Below, piece after piece: positions 52,952 through 61,190 of a stretch of DNA of 64,000 nucleotides. Positions within the stretch are counted from its first letter, which is position 1; each line of letters starts with the position of its first letter. Origin of the DNA: Bog-950 sp044225825. Lineage in GTDB: Bacteria; Bacteroidota; Bacteroidia; Chitinophagales; LD1. The DNA is taken from assembly GCA_044225825.1 (NCBI GenBank), contig JBGAIB010000013.1, positions 1 to 64,000 on the forward strand, given 5' to 3'. The notes beneath the pieces were generated by a model that saw only the letters and a program-made list of their open reading frames with translations, searched no databases and was not told the origin of the DNA. The translations under genes and the position numbers were made by a program.

Positions 52952-53755
52952 TTACTTCAAGCGGTTCAGGTAGTCCTTTATAATGCCAATAGTTTCGGTC
53001 TTGCGCTCAAACACGCTCATGTGTTTGGCATTGCTGAAAATATGGATATCGGCCACGGTTGGCAGCGGCGCTTGCTTTAAGGTATTGGCGATTGGAGCGG
53101 CGGCATCTTCCTTGCCCTGCACAAACAATACAGGAACCTTTAATTTCTTCAACACCTCATCCTTTGTTTCGCGTTCCATCATGGCGGCAGTAGCCTGCAT
53201 CAGCGCTTCGGCCGAATAGCTCCGTGCCTTTTTAATAAGGTTGTTTACCAGGGTTTTGTTTTTCTTTAAAAAGCTTTGGTGAAACAGGCTATAGTATAGT
53301 TCGCTTACAAAAACTTTAGTACCGTATTTTTTAATGTGCTCTATGGATTTACGGCGACCTTCTTTTTTCTCCGGAGTATCGGCATAGCAATGCGAGTTTA
53401 GGAGTCCGAAACCGGTTAAAAGTTCCGGGTGTTTTTCGGCCAGGTGCAGGGCTACATAACCACCCATGGAGTGCCCCAGCAATACAAACTTTTTAGCCTT
53501 GGCTTTTTTGGCCACGGCCAGCACAAAATCTACATAAAGTTCCATGCTTAATTTGCTGCCGTCGGCGGGTAAAGCGCTTTTACCAAATCCCGGAAGATCG
53601 GGCACAATAATCCGGTGCGTTTTTTTGAGGGCTTTAACAACTTCGTTCCACATACTACCTTCCTCTACAAAACCGTGGAGCAGCAGTATATTTTTACCTT
53701 TACCTTCTTCCCGGTAGTAACATGCAGCGCCCTTAAATGTTAGTGTGTTAAGCAT
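52952..53755 (-). CDS. Alpha/beta hydrolase
   Basis: 267 residues. Canonical fold: ILLLHGFVEEGSMW (oxyanion HG), nucleophile elbow LLGHSMGGYV (Ser), a late Asp in VQGKEDAAAPI and His in FSNAKHMSVFE. No signal peptide. Substrate unknown; similar proteins include carboxylesterases and MenH-like enzymes. Its stop codon is adjacent to that of murA, and its start is 41 bp from the divergent amidohydrolase gene. Confidence 0.88.
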   Translation of the reverse strand: MLNTLTFKGAACYYREEGKGKNILLLHGFVEEGSMWNEVVKALKKTHRIIVPDLPGFGKSALPADGSKLSMELYVDFVLAVAKKAKAKKFVLLGHSMGGYVALHLAEKHPELLTGFGLLNSHCYADTPEKKEGRRKSIEHIKKYGTKVFVSELYYSLFHQSFLKKNKTLVNNLIKKARSYSAEALMQATAAMMERETKDEVLKKLKVPVLFVQGKEDAAAPIANTLKQAPLPTVADIHIFSNAKHMSVFERKTETIGIIKDYLNRLK

Positions 53756-53769
53756 GCTCTAAATTATTC

Positions 53770-53777
53770 TATTTTCG
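53770..53777 (+). promoter_or_regulatory. -7-like box (TATTTTCG) for the amidohydrolase operon
   Basis: Seven of eight matches to TAnnTTTG, 19 bp before the ATG at 53797. Confidence 0.45.
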
Positions 53778-53796
53778 AGGCTTCAAAATTTTACCG

Positions 53797-56700
53797 ATGA
53801 AATTTTATCCGGCAACGCGATCGCTTTGTTTGATGTTGTTTACTGCCTTAGCTTTTACGCGCGTAAACGCGCAGGAAACCACGTTTAAAACCAATGGTCC
53901 TGATGACTACCGCGAAGGCAAGCATGTATTTAAGAATGCCACCATTTTTGTAAGCTATAATCAGAAGCTGGAAAATGCTACGCTGTTTATTAAAGACGGC
54001 AAGGTGATGAAGGTAACCACCGGCAGCGATACGGCCGCCACCGGCTGGATCACCCACGACATGAAGGGCCGTTTTATCTACCCTTCGTTTATTGACATTT
54101 ACAGTGACTACGGTATGCCGGATGTTGCCAAACCCAAGTGGAGCGAAGACCCGCAAATGGAAAGCAATATCAAAGGTGCTTATGGCTGGAACCAGGGCAT
54201 CCATACCGATTTTCATGCCGATAAAAACTTTTTGGTGAATGATGGTAAGGCCGATGAACTGCGCAAACTGGGTTTCGGTACGGTGGTAACACACCGCAAG
54301 GATGGTTTTGCCCGTGGCACTTCCGTAGCGGTTACGCTGGCCGCTGATAAAGAGAATAACGTTATTGTAAAGCCCGAAGCCAGCGCGAACTATTCGTTCA
54401 GCAAAGGTAGTTCCACACAGGATTATCCTGAGTCGCTGATGGGGCGTATTGCCTTACTGCGCCAAACCTACTACGATGCGCAGTGGTATAAGAACAGCAA
54501 GGACAAAAAGGAATACAACATAAACCTGGAGGAATGGAATAAGGAACAAGGCTTGCCGCAGGTATTTGACGCCAATGGCGACTGGCAGAAAATTTTGCGT
54601 GCCGATAAACTGGGTGATGAGTTTGGTGTGCAGTATATCATTAAAGCAAAAGGCGATGAATACCAACGGCTGGAAGAAGTAAAAGTTACCAATGCTAAAC
54701 TGATTACCACGCTGAACTTTCCGAAGGCGTATGATGTGGACGACCCTTATAAGGCCATGATGGTATCGGTGCAGGAGATGAAGCATTGGGAACTGGCCCC
54801 CACCAACTGTGCGGCGCTTGCAAAAGCAGGAATTGATTTTGCTTTAACCGTTACCGATATTGAAAAGAAAGACGACTTTTTAAATGCGCTTCGCAAAGCA
54901 GTTAAATACGGACTTGACTCTACAGCAGCATTAAAGGCGCTGACGGCCAGTCCTGCTTCGTTTTTGAACTTAAGCGATAAAGTGGGTTCGCTGGAGCCGG
55001 GCAAACTGGCTAACTTCTTTATCACCAGCAAACCGCTGTTTGATGATAAGTGCGAGATAAATGAAAACTGGGTACAAGGCCTGCGTTATGAAATAAAGGC
55101 ATTTGAGGCAAAGGACATACGCGGCGAATACGACCTGGTGATGGAAAATGCTACGCTGAAAAGCAGCCCGATTAAAGTGAAGGTAAGTGGCGAAGCCGGT
55201 GCACCAAAGGCTACCGTAATTGCTAAGGACAGCAGCAAGCTGGATGTAAAGTTGGCTTATAAAGAGAACGACATCAGCCTGAGCTTTAATGCCGACAAGA
55301 AAAGTGAGGCCGGTAAAATCCGTTTATCGGGCACTATTGACCATGCTACGCATATTTGGTCAGGACAAGGACAGTTACCCAACGGCGATTGGGTTAAATG
55401 GGTAGCAACCCAAACAAAGGGCCCTGAAGCAGATACCACCAAGCCGAAGAAAGACTCAACGGACTATCTGAAAAATATTGGCAAGGTTATTTATCCGTTT
55501 ACAGCCTACGGCAGCGAACAACTGCCCAAACAGGAAAATGTGCTGATTAAAAATGGTACGGTATGGACCAATGAAGCAGATGGTATTTTGCAGAATACGG
55601 ATGTAATTATACGCGCAGGCAAAATTGCACAGGTGGGTAAAGGATTGAGTTGTGCCGATTGCCGTACGATTGATGCTACCGGTAAGCATGTTACCAGCGG
55701 TATTATTGATGAGCACAACCATATAGCCATCAGCGAAGGGGTGAACGAAGGGTCGGAGTCCAGCAGCGCGGAGGTACGCATTGGCGATGTGGTGACCTCG
55801 GAGGATATAAATATGTATCGTCAGCTTGCGGGTGGTGTGGTAGCTGCGCAGTTGCTGCACGGCTCAGCTAATGCCATAGGCGGGCAGAGTGCCCTGATAA
55901 AATTCCGTTGGGGGTATGCTCCGGAGAAGTTGAAGATTGAAGGTGCGGATGGTTTTATAAAATTTGCATTAGGTGAGAACGTAAAACAAACCAACTGGGG
56001 CGATCACTCGCGGGTACGTTATCCGCAAACCCGCATGGGTGTTGAACAAACTTATTACAACTACTTTACCAAAGCCAAAGAATACGAACTGAAGTGGAAA
56101 GCATACAATGCCACACTGAGCGCTAAGAACAAAGGAGTGGCCGCCGAAATGCCGCGCCGCGATTTAGAGCTGGATGCTTTAGTGGAGATACTGAACAAGA
56201 AGCGTTTTATAACCTGCCACAGTTATGTGCAAAGCGAAATAAACATGCTGATGCATGTGGCCGATACCTTTGGTTTTAAGGTAAACACCTTTACGCATAT
56301 ACTGGAAGGTTACAAGGTGGCCGACAAAATGAAGGCACACGGTGCCAATGCCAGCACCTTTGCCGATTGGTGGGCTTACAAATATGAAGTGATAGACGCT
56401 ATACCTTACAACTCGGCCATACTAACTAAAATGGGTATTAATACCGCGGTAAATTCCGATGATGCTGAAATGGCCCGCCGCCTGAATCAGGAATCGGCCA
56501 AGAGCATTAAATACGGGGGACTTACAGAAGAGCAAGCCTGGAAGCTTTGCACCTTGAACCCTGCCAAAATGCTGCACCTGGACAACCACATGGGAAGTTT
56601 GAAAGCAGGCAAAGATGCGGATGTGGTAGTGTGGAGCGATAACCCGCTTTCGATTTATGCGCGTTGCGAAAAAACCTTTGTAGACGGCATTTGCTTTTTT

Positions 56701-56865
56701 GATAATGAAAAAGACAATCAACTGCGCGGCTGGATAAAAGCTGAGCGCGCGCGCCTGATCAATAAAATGCTGGAAGACAAAAAAGGCGGCGCACCAACCC
56801 AGGAGCCTGCACCTAAGAACCACAAGGAGTATTCGTGCAGCGAATACGAAAAATCACTGAATTAA
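53797..56865 (+). CDS. Exported tandem amidohydrolase-fold protein
   Basis: 1022 residues with a signal peptide (LCLMLFTALAFTRVNAQ). Two amidohydrolase-like units: about 40-430 (VFKNATIFVSYNQKLENA, SPASFLNLSDKVGSLEPGKLANFF), in which the metal site is lost (IDIYSDYG instead of a DxHxH motif), and about 575-985 with metal ligands kept (IIDEHNHIAI, CHSYVQSEI, FTHILEGYK, NSDDAEM). It resembles periplasmic imidazolonepropionase-like or dipeptidase-like amidohydrolases. The next gene starts 20 bp later and encodes a third such unit, so the two probably form a complex. Confidence 0.85.
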   Translation: MKFYPATRSLCLMLFTALAFTRVNAQETTFKTNGPDDYREGKHVFKNATIFVSYNQKLENATLFIKDGKVMKVTTGSDTAATGWITHDMKGRFIYPSFIDIYSDYGMPDVAKPKWSEDPQMESNIKGAYGWNQGIHTDFHADKNFLVNDGKADELRKLGFGTVVTHRKDGFARGTSVAVTLAADKENNVIVKPEASANYSFSKGSSTQDYPESLMGRIALLRQTYYDAQWYKNSKDKKEYNINLEEWNKEQGLPQVFDANGDWQKILRADKLGDEFGVQYIIKAKGDEYQRLEEVKVTNAKLITTLNFPKAYDVDDPYKAMMVSVQEMKHWELAPTNCAALAKAGIDFALTVTDIEKKDDFLNALRKAVKYGLDSTAALKALTASPASFLNLSDKVGSLEPGKLANFFITSKPLFDDKCEINENWVQGLRYEIKAFEAKDIRGEYDLVMENATLKSSPIKVKVSGEAGAPKATVIAKDSSKLDVKLAYKENDISLSFNADKKSEAGKIRLSGTIDHATHIWSGQGQLPNGDWVKWVATQTKGPEADTTKPKKDSTDYLKNIGKVIYPFTAYGSEQLPKQENVLIKNGTVWTNEADGILQNTDVIIRAGKIAQVGKGLSCADCRTIDATGKHVTSGIIDEHNHIAISEGVNEGSESSSAEVRIGDVVTSEDINMYRQLAGGVVAAQLLHGSANAIGGQSALIKFRWGYAPEKLKIEGADGFIKFALGENVKQTNWGDHSRVRYPQTRMGVEQTYYNYFTKAKEYELKWKAYNATLSAKNKGVAAEMPRRDLELDALVEILNKKRFITCHSYVQSEINMLMHVADTFGFKVNTFTHILEGYKVADKMKAHGANASTFADWWAYKYEVIDAIPYNSAILTKMGINTAVNSDDAEMARRLNQESAKSIKYGGLTEEQAWKLCTLNPAKMLHLDNHMGSLKAGKDADVVVWSDNPLSIYARCEKTFVDGICFFDNEKDNQLRGWIKAERARLINKMLEDKKGGAPTQEPAPKNHKEYSCSEYEKSLN

Positions 56866-56885
56866 TAATGCCAAAAGAAAAGAAT

Positions 56886-58193
56886 ATGAAAGCGAAATAC
56901 ATTTTCTTATCACTGCTGGGTGCCGGGTTGCTAAATACTGCCGTTAACGCGCAAAGCGAACTACCTGCAGTTGCACCGGCCCAACAAGGCAAAATTTATT
57001 TGACACATGCTACGCTGCATGTAGGTAATGGCACGGTGTTGCGCGATGCCACGATTGGTTTCGAGAACGGGAAGATTTTCTTTTTGGAAGAAAGTCCTTC
57101 GTTTAAAACGGATGAGACCATGGGCAAGGTAATTGACTGCACGGGTAAACAGGTGTACCCCGGCATTATTGCTGCTAACACCAAAATTGGTTTGGCCGAA
57201 ATTGAAGCAGTGCGCGCCACCAACGATTATGCGGAGGTAGGCACTTACAATCCCGACAGCAAAGCCATCATAGCTTATAATACCGATTCGCGGGTTACGC
57301 CGACGATACGCAGCAACGGTGTGTTGTATGCACAAACAGTACCGCAGGGCGGCAGTGTTTCGGGCACCTCGGCTGTAGTGCAGTTAGATGCCTGGAACTG
57401 GGAAGATGCTTTAGTAAAGGAAGACGGCATCTGGATGAACTGGCCTTCGATGGTTACCGGTGGTGGCTGGTGGGCTGAACCTGCTGCCTTGCAATTGAAT
57501 AAGGAATACGATAAGCAGGTGAACGCGCTGAAAGATTATTTCCGCGAAGCGAAAGCGTATTACGAAGCCGGAACACACGAGAAAGCCAACCTGCGTTTTG
57601 AGGCTATGAAGGATTTGTTTAACGGTAAAAAGCAACTGTTTGTAAATGTGGATGCGCTGAAGGAAATGCAGCACGTAATTGCTTTTGCCAACGAACTGGG
57701 TGTAAAGCTGGTTATAGCCGGTGGCAGCGATGCCTGGATGATGGCCGAAGAATTGGCACAAAAGAAAATACCTGTAATACTGGGCAGCACCCATGCATTA
57801 CCCGCCACAGAGGATGACGATATTGACCAGCCCTTTAAAACTCCGGCTGTTTTACAAAAAGCCGGCGTTCAGTATTGCTTGAGTGTGCCCGGTGGTTTTT
57901 GGCAGGAGCGCAACCTGATTTTTATGGCTGGCACTGCTGCTGCTTATGGTTTAACCAAAGAGCAGGCACTTAGTGCCATTACCCAAAACACAGCCAAAAT
58001 TTTGGGGCTGGATGCTACCATCGGCACCCTGGAGAAAGGTAAAGACGCATCTTTGATTGTTTCCACCGGCGACCTGCTGGATATGAAAACATCCAATATT
58101 GAATATGCCTTTATCTCGGGCAGGCAGATTGACCTCAGCAACAAGCAAAAAACGCTGAGCGAGAAATACATGAAGAAGTACAAACTGAACTAA
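56886..58193 (+). CDS. Exported amidohydrolase-fold protein, probably catalytically inactive
   Basis: 435 residues from the ATG at 56886, which gives a signal peptide (YIFLSLLGAGLLNTAVNAQ); a frame start at 56835 would overlap the previous gene. It has the composite-barrel pattern (ATIGFENGKIFFLEE, KQVYPGIIAANTKIG, TQNTAKILGLDATIGTLEKGKDASLIV), but the first metal motif has no His (IIAANTKIGLAE) and later ligand positions are replaced too. It may be a structural partner of the upstream protein. Confidence 0.82.
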   Translation: MKAKYIFLSLLGAGLLNTAVNAQSELPAVAPAQQGKIYLTHATLHVGNGTVLRDATIGFENGKIFFLEESPSFKTDETMGKVIDCTGKQVYPGIIAANTKIGLAEIEAVRATNDYAEVGTYNPDSKAIIAYNTDSRVTPTIRSNGVLYAQTVPQGGSVSGTSAVVQLDAWNWEDALVKEDGIWMNWPSMVTGGGWWAEPAALQLNKEYDKQVNALKDYFREAKAYYEAGTHEKANLRFEAMKDLFNGKKQLFVNVDALKEMQHVIAFANELGVKLVIAGGSDAWMMAEELAQKKIPVILGSTHALPATEDDDIDQPFKTPAVLQKAGVQYCLSVPGGFWQERNLIFMAGTAAAYGLTKEQALSAITQNTAKILGLDATIGTLEKGKDASLIVSTGDLLDMKTSNIEYAFISGRQIDLSNKQKTLSEKYMKKYKLN

Positions 58194-58199
58194 GCGGTA

Positions 58200-59627
58200 T
58201 TACTGCCGCACCAGTTTTTTAACTGCGGCAGTTTTACCATTACAGCTTACCTCCACAAAGTATAAACCGCTGGCCAGGTCCCCGACGGGTATCGCTACAT
58301 GATAAGGGCCTTGCTTCAGGTTTTCAGTAAGCACCTCTCGTTGCAAAGCACCGGTTACACTACGTAACTGAATGGCAATTAAACCGGGTTGTGTTAACTC
58401 AAACTTCAAATCAGCCTGGCTGCTGGCGGGGTTAGGCGAAAGTCCCAGGCTGCTAAGCCAGTTGTTTTCCCTAATGCCGGTTACACAAGCACCCAGGTAA
58501 TAATGTGCCACACCATGCAATGCAGCCGGTGTGCAGGGGTCAGAATAGGTAACGCTATCGCAGCCGCATACTTCAATTTGCGGCACTATATCGCAACAGA
58601 GCGGGAACTGGCAAATCAAAGTACTATCAATACAATCGTGTGTTATAAATACGGTATCGCAGAAGGTGTTCATGCAGGCTTGGCCCTGTAAATCTTTTCC
58701 TGTTACCGTTAAGCAAACATGGTAGTAGCCGTCAGCCCCAAATACATGTACGGGATTCGTATCGCTTGAAAAAGTGCCATCGCCAAAATCCCAGGTATAA
58801 CTTTGCAGCGTATCAATCTGGCTTTGGTTGTAGAAGTAAACGGTATCGGTGTTCTTATAGAATGTAAAACCAGCCATGCATGAAACCGGCACAGCACCAC
58901 AGGGGCCGTTATTCCAACTGGTTACGCCATGGTGGTAATAAGCCTCGCAAACATTGTTGTAGGTATTGCCATCGCAACCACATACCGGATCGTAAAAAGC
59001 AGGGCATAGTATTCCTATATTAACTACGGATGTATCAATACATCCGCTGCCGTAGAACAATTGCAGATGATCTACTTTAAACTCGGTGGCCGCAGGGGCA
59101 AAGCCGCAGCCGCCATACACCTTTCCTCCATAGATGGTGATACGGCACGAATCGTACAGGAGGGCTTGTTGGGTTATGGGAACTTGCAGCGGTGTAAAAT
59201 TGGGTAAAAAGCCGGGGCTGCTGTATTGCCAGTAACCGCTGTCTACGGTTTGCCCCTGGTGCAATACTTCTACCAGAATAGAGATAGTATCCTGTTGGAT
59301 GTAGCCGCTATCGTTAACGCAGGGCGCGAAGTTGTATTTAATTTGCGCACTAAGTTTTTTAGGATGAAAGGGCACGGCAAAGGTGGTGCGGGCAAAAGCC
59401 TTGAACAGTCCATTGGCATAAAAATTAGCCGAATAATTGCCGCTGTACCTATCGGTATCCTGTTTTACAATATAAGGATCCCAGGCGGGCTTGGTTAGCG
59501 GGTTGCTATTAGTTTCCCAATCCAGCAGTACGGGCTGTGCATCCCAGTATTCGAAATCGCTGTTGGGGATTTGCGCCCAGCCGCGCAGGGCGGGCAAAAG
59601 CATGAGTAGCAGTATAACATGTTTCAT
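58200..59627 (-). CDS. T9SS-exported protein with Kazal-like and PKD domains
   Basis: 475 residues: signal peptide (VILLLMLLPALRGWAQ), a beta-rich N-terminal domain (about 20-200), a Kazal-like protease-inhibitor motif (about 205-240, DPVCGCDGNTYNNVCEAY), a PKD domain (about 250-325, YTWDFGDGTFSSDTNPVHVF), a second, degenerate Kazal-like segment (EVCGCDSVTYSDPC), and a T9SS type A sorting domain (LSPNPASSQADLKF...GLYFVEV). A surface protein; inhibitor activity is inferred from the motif only. Confidence 0.85.
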   Translation of the reverse strand: MKHVILLLMLLPALRGWAQIPNSDFEYWDAQPVLLDWETNSNPLTKPAWDPYIVKQDTDRYSGNYSANFYANGLFKAFARTTFAVPFHPKKLSAQIKYNFAPCVNDSGYIQQDTISILVEVLHQGQTVDSGYWQYSSPGFLPNFTPLQVPITQQALLYDSCRITIYGGKVYGGCGFAPAATEFKVDHLQLFYGSGCIDTSVVNIGILCPAFYDPVCGCDGNTYNNVCEAYYHHGVTSWNNGPCGAVPVSCMAGFTFYKNTDTVYFYNQSQIDTLQSYTWDFGDGTFSSDTNPVHVFGADGYYHVCLTVTGKDLQGQACMNTFCDTVFITHDCIDSTLICQFPLCCDIVPQIEVCGCDSVTYSDPCTPAALHGVAHYYLGACVTGIRENNWLSSLGLSPNPASSQADLKFELTQPGLIAIQLRSVTGALQREVLTENLKQGPYHVAIPVGDLASGLYFVEVSCNGKTAAVKKLVRQ

Positions 59628-59711
59628 AACAGGTAATTAAACGGTGACACTACTTAACAAACGAGCGCTACCGTAATTTGGTTGCCCTCTGCCATTATTT
59701 ACTAATTCGGG

Positions 59712-59719
59712 TATTTTCG
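59712..59719 (+). promoter_or_regulatory. -7-like box (TATTTTCG) for trmB
   Basis: Same octamer as before uvrD and the gene at 53797; initiation expected near 59726, before the ATG at 59749. Confidence 0.45.
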
Positions 59720-59748
59720 CGGCACAAAATTAAACCTCCGCAAGCTGT

Positions 59749-60432
59749 ATGGGCAAGGCCAAGATGTTCAAGATAAATTCGATCACTACATTTCCCAATG
59801 TTTTTCAGAACCCTCATTTTACTATACCCCACCTGGTAGATCATACCGGGGCCGAATTGGACCTCAAAGGCAAATGGAACGAGCAGGTATTTAAGAATGA
59901 CCACCCTCTGGTTTTGGAACTTGCCTGTGGCAAGGGCGATTACACCCTGGCCCTGGGCCAAAAATATCCGCAGAAGAATTTTATAGGCGTAGACTCCAAA
60001 GGCGCACGCATTTACACCGGGGCAAAGAATGCACTGGAACAAAAACTTAGCAACGTAGCCTTTTTACGTTTGCGCATCGAAAATATTTTGAATTTTTTTA
60101 ATGCAGGAGAGGTGTCGGAAATCTGGATCACCTTCCCGGATCCGTTTCCGCGGAAGGGCGATGCGAAGCGCCGGCTTACCGCTCCGGGCTTTTTGGACCG
60201 GTACCGTAAAATTTGTAAACCGGGGGCTGTTGTACATTTTAAAACGGACGATCTGCCGCTTTTTCATTTTACGCGCGACAGTGTAACCGAAGCAGGCCTT
60301 GAAATGCTTTACTACAAAGAGAATATCTATGCCGCACCGCTTGATTATGAAGAGCTTGCAATAAAAACCTATTACGAGCGCAGCCACCTGGCCAATGGCC
60401 GGACTATTAATTATCTTCAGTTCAAGTTATGA
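59749..60432 (+). CDS. trmB: tRNA (guanine-N7-)-methyltransferase
   Basis: 227 residues. Methylates G46 of tRNA with S-adenosylmethionine. Motifs: LELACGKGDYTLALGQ (SAM), FIGVDSKGARIYTGAK, EIWITFPDPFPRKGDAKRRLT (the PDPxPK-like signature) and FKTDDLPLF. Length fits. Its stop overlaps the ATG of the next gene (ATGA). Confidence 0.95.
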   Translation: MGKAKMFKINSITTFPNVFQNPHFTIPHLVDHTGAELDLKGKWNEQVFKNDHPLVLELACGKGDYTLALGQKYPQKNFIGVDSKGARIYTGAKNALEQKLSNVAFLRLRIENILNFFNAGEVSEIWITFPDPFPRKGDAKRRLTAPGFLDRYRKICKPGAVVHFKTDDLPLFHFTRDSVTEAGLEMLYYKENIYAAPLDYEELAIKTYYERSHLANGRTINYLQFKL

Positions 60433-60836
60433 GCACCACCAAAAAGAAGGGCGGTAAAAAAGCCACCGGGGCAAAGAAGCCTGCAAACGCTGAGAAGGCG
60501 TCGAAGCAGTATTCCTTTTTTGAGAATGTGTGGGAGGTAGCGCGGCTAATACCAAAGGGCCGTGTAACCAGCTATGGTGCAATTGCCAACTATCTGGGCA
60601 GTGCAGGTTCTGCGCGTATGGTAGGCTACGCCATGAATAGTTGTTCATCTGTAAGACCGAAGGTGCCCGCACATCGCGTTTTAAACCGCAAAGGGCTGTT
60701 AACCGGCAAACATCACTTCGGTTCCTCGGATGCTATGCAATATTTATTAGAGGCAGAAGGCATACGTGTAAAAAACGACCAAGTGGTTGATTTTGAGAAA
60801 CTTTACTGGGATCCGAGCATTGAACTTGGCCTTTGA
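60429..60836 (+). CDS. MGMT-like alkyltransferase-like (ATL) protein
   Basis: 135 residues: a basic N-terminal tail (STTKKKGGKKATGAKK) and the DNA-binding MGMT fold (VARLIPKGRVTSYGAIANYLGS, GYAMNSCS, VPAHRVLNRKG). The methyl-accepting Cys of the PCHR motif is Ala81 (PAHR), so it cannot accept an alkyl group. ATL proteins bind O6-alkylguanine and flag it for nucleotide excision repair; their usual substitute is Trp (PWHR). Coupled to trmB. Confidence 0.9.
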   Translation: MSTTKKKGGKKATGAKKPANAEKASKQYSFFENVWEVARLIPKGRVTSYGAIANYLGSAGSARMVGYAMNSCSSVRPKVPAHRVLNRKGLLTGKHHFGSSDAMQYLLEAEGIRVKNDQVVDFEKLYWDPSIELGL

Positions 60837-60930
60837 ATTACTAATAGGGAAACCTTTTTTTTCGTTGGGTACTTTGCTTTTAATAAAAGCCCTCGTATAT
60901 TAGAGGTCTTATCTCATTAAAACGTAGGCT

Positions 60931-61128
60931 ATGAATAAGAGATTTTTATCAATTGCGTTTACTGCATTGCTGATGGCCGGCACAGTAGCGCTATATGCAC
61001 AGGGGCCTCCCCCACCCCCACCCCCCCCCCCACCACCGCCACCAAATACTCCTATTGACGGAGGTGTAATTCTTCTGTTGGCCGGAGGTTTAGCTTATGG
61101 CGTTAAAAAGTTATATAGCAAAGGATAG
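60931..61128 (+). CDS. Poly-proline PID-CTERM small exported protein
   Basis: 65 residues: signal peptide (FLSIAFTALLMAGTVALYAQ), 13 consecutive Pro after Gly25, and TPIDGGVILLLAGGLAYGVKK, the PID-CTERM sorting signal of Bacteroidota. After removal of both ends little but poly-Pro is left, so the mature product may be a Pro-rich spacer or a minimal sorting substrate. An 11-C run (61021-61031) lies in the Pro codons. A TATATTAG box precedes it and a terminator follows. Confidence 0.8.
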   Translation: MNKRFLSIAFTALLMAGTVALYAQGPPPPPPPPPPPPPNTPIDGGVILLLAGGLAYGVKKLYSKG

Positions 61129-61154
61129 TAATAAATATACAGGCACAATAGAAG

Positions 61155-61190
61155 AAAGCAGCTGCTCAGATTTGGGCGGCTGCTTTTTTT
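61155..61190 (+). terminator. Rho-independent terminator after the PID-CTERM gene
   Basis: AAAGCAGC and GCTGCTTT form an 8-bp stem followed by a T-run (61184-61190). It overlaps the last codons of the convergent gene at 61166. Confidence 0.8.
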
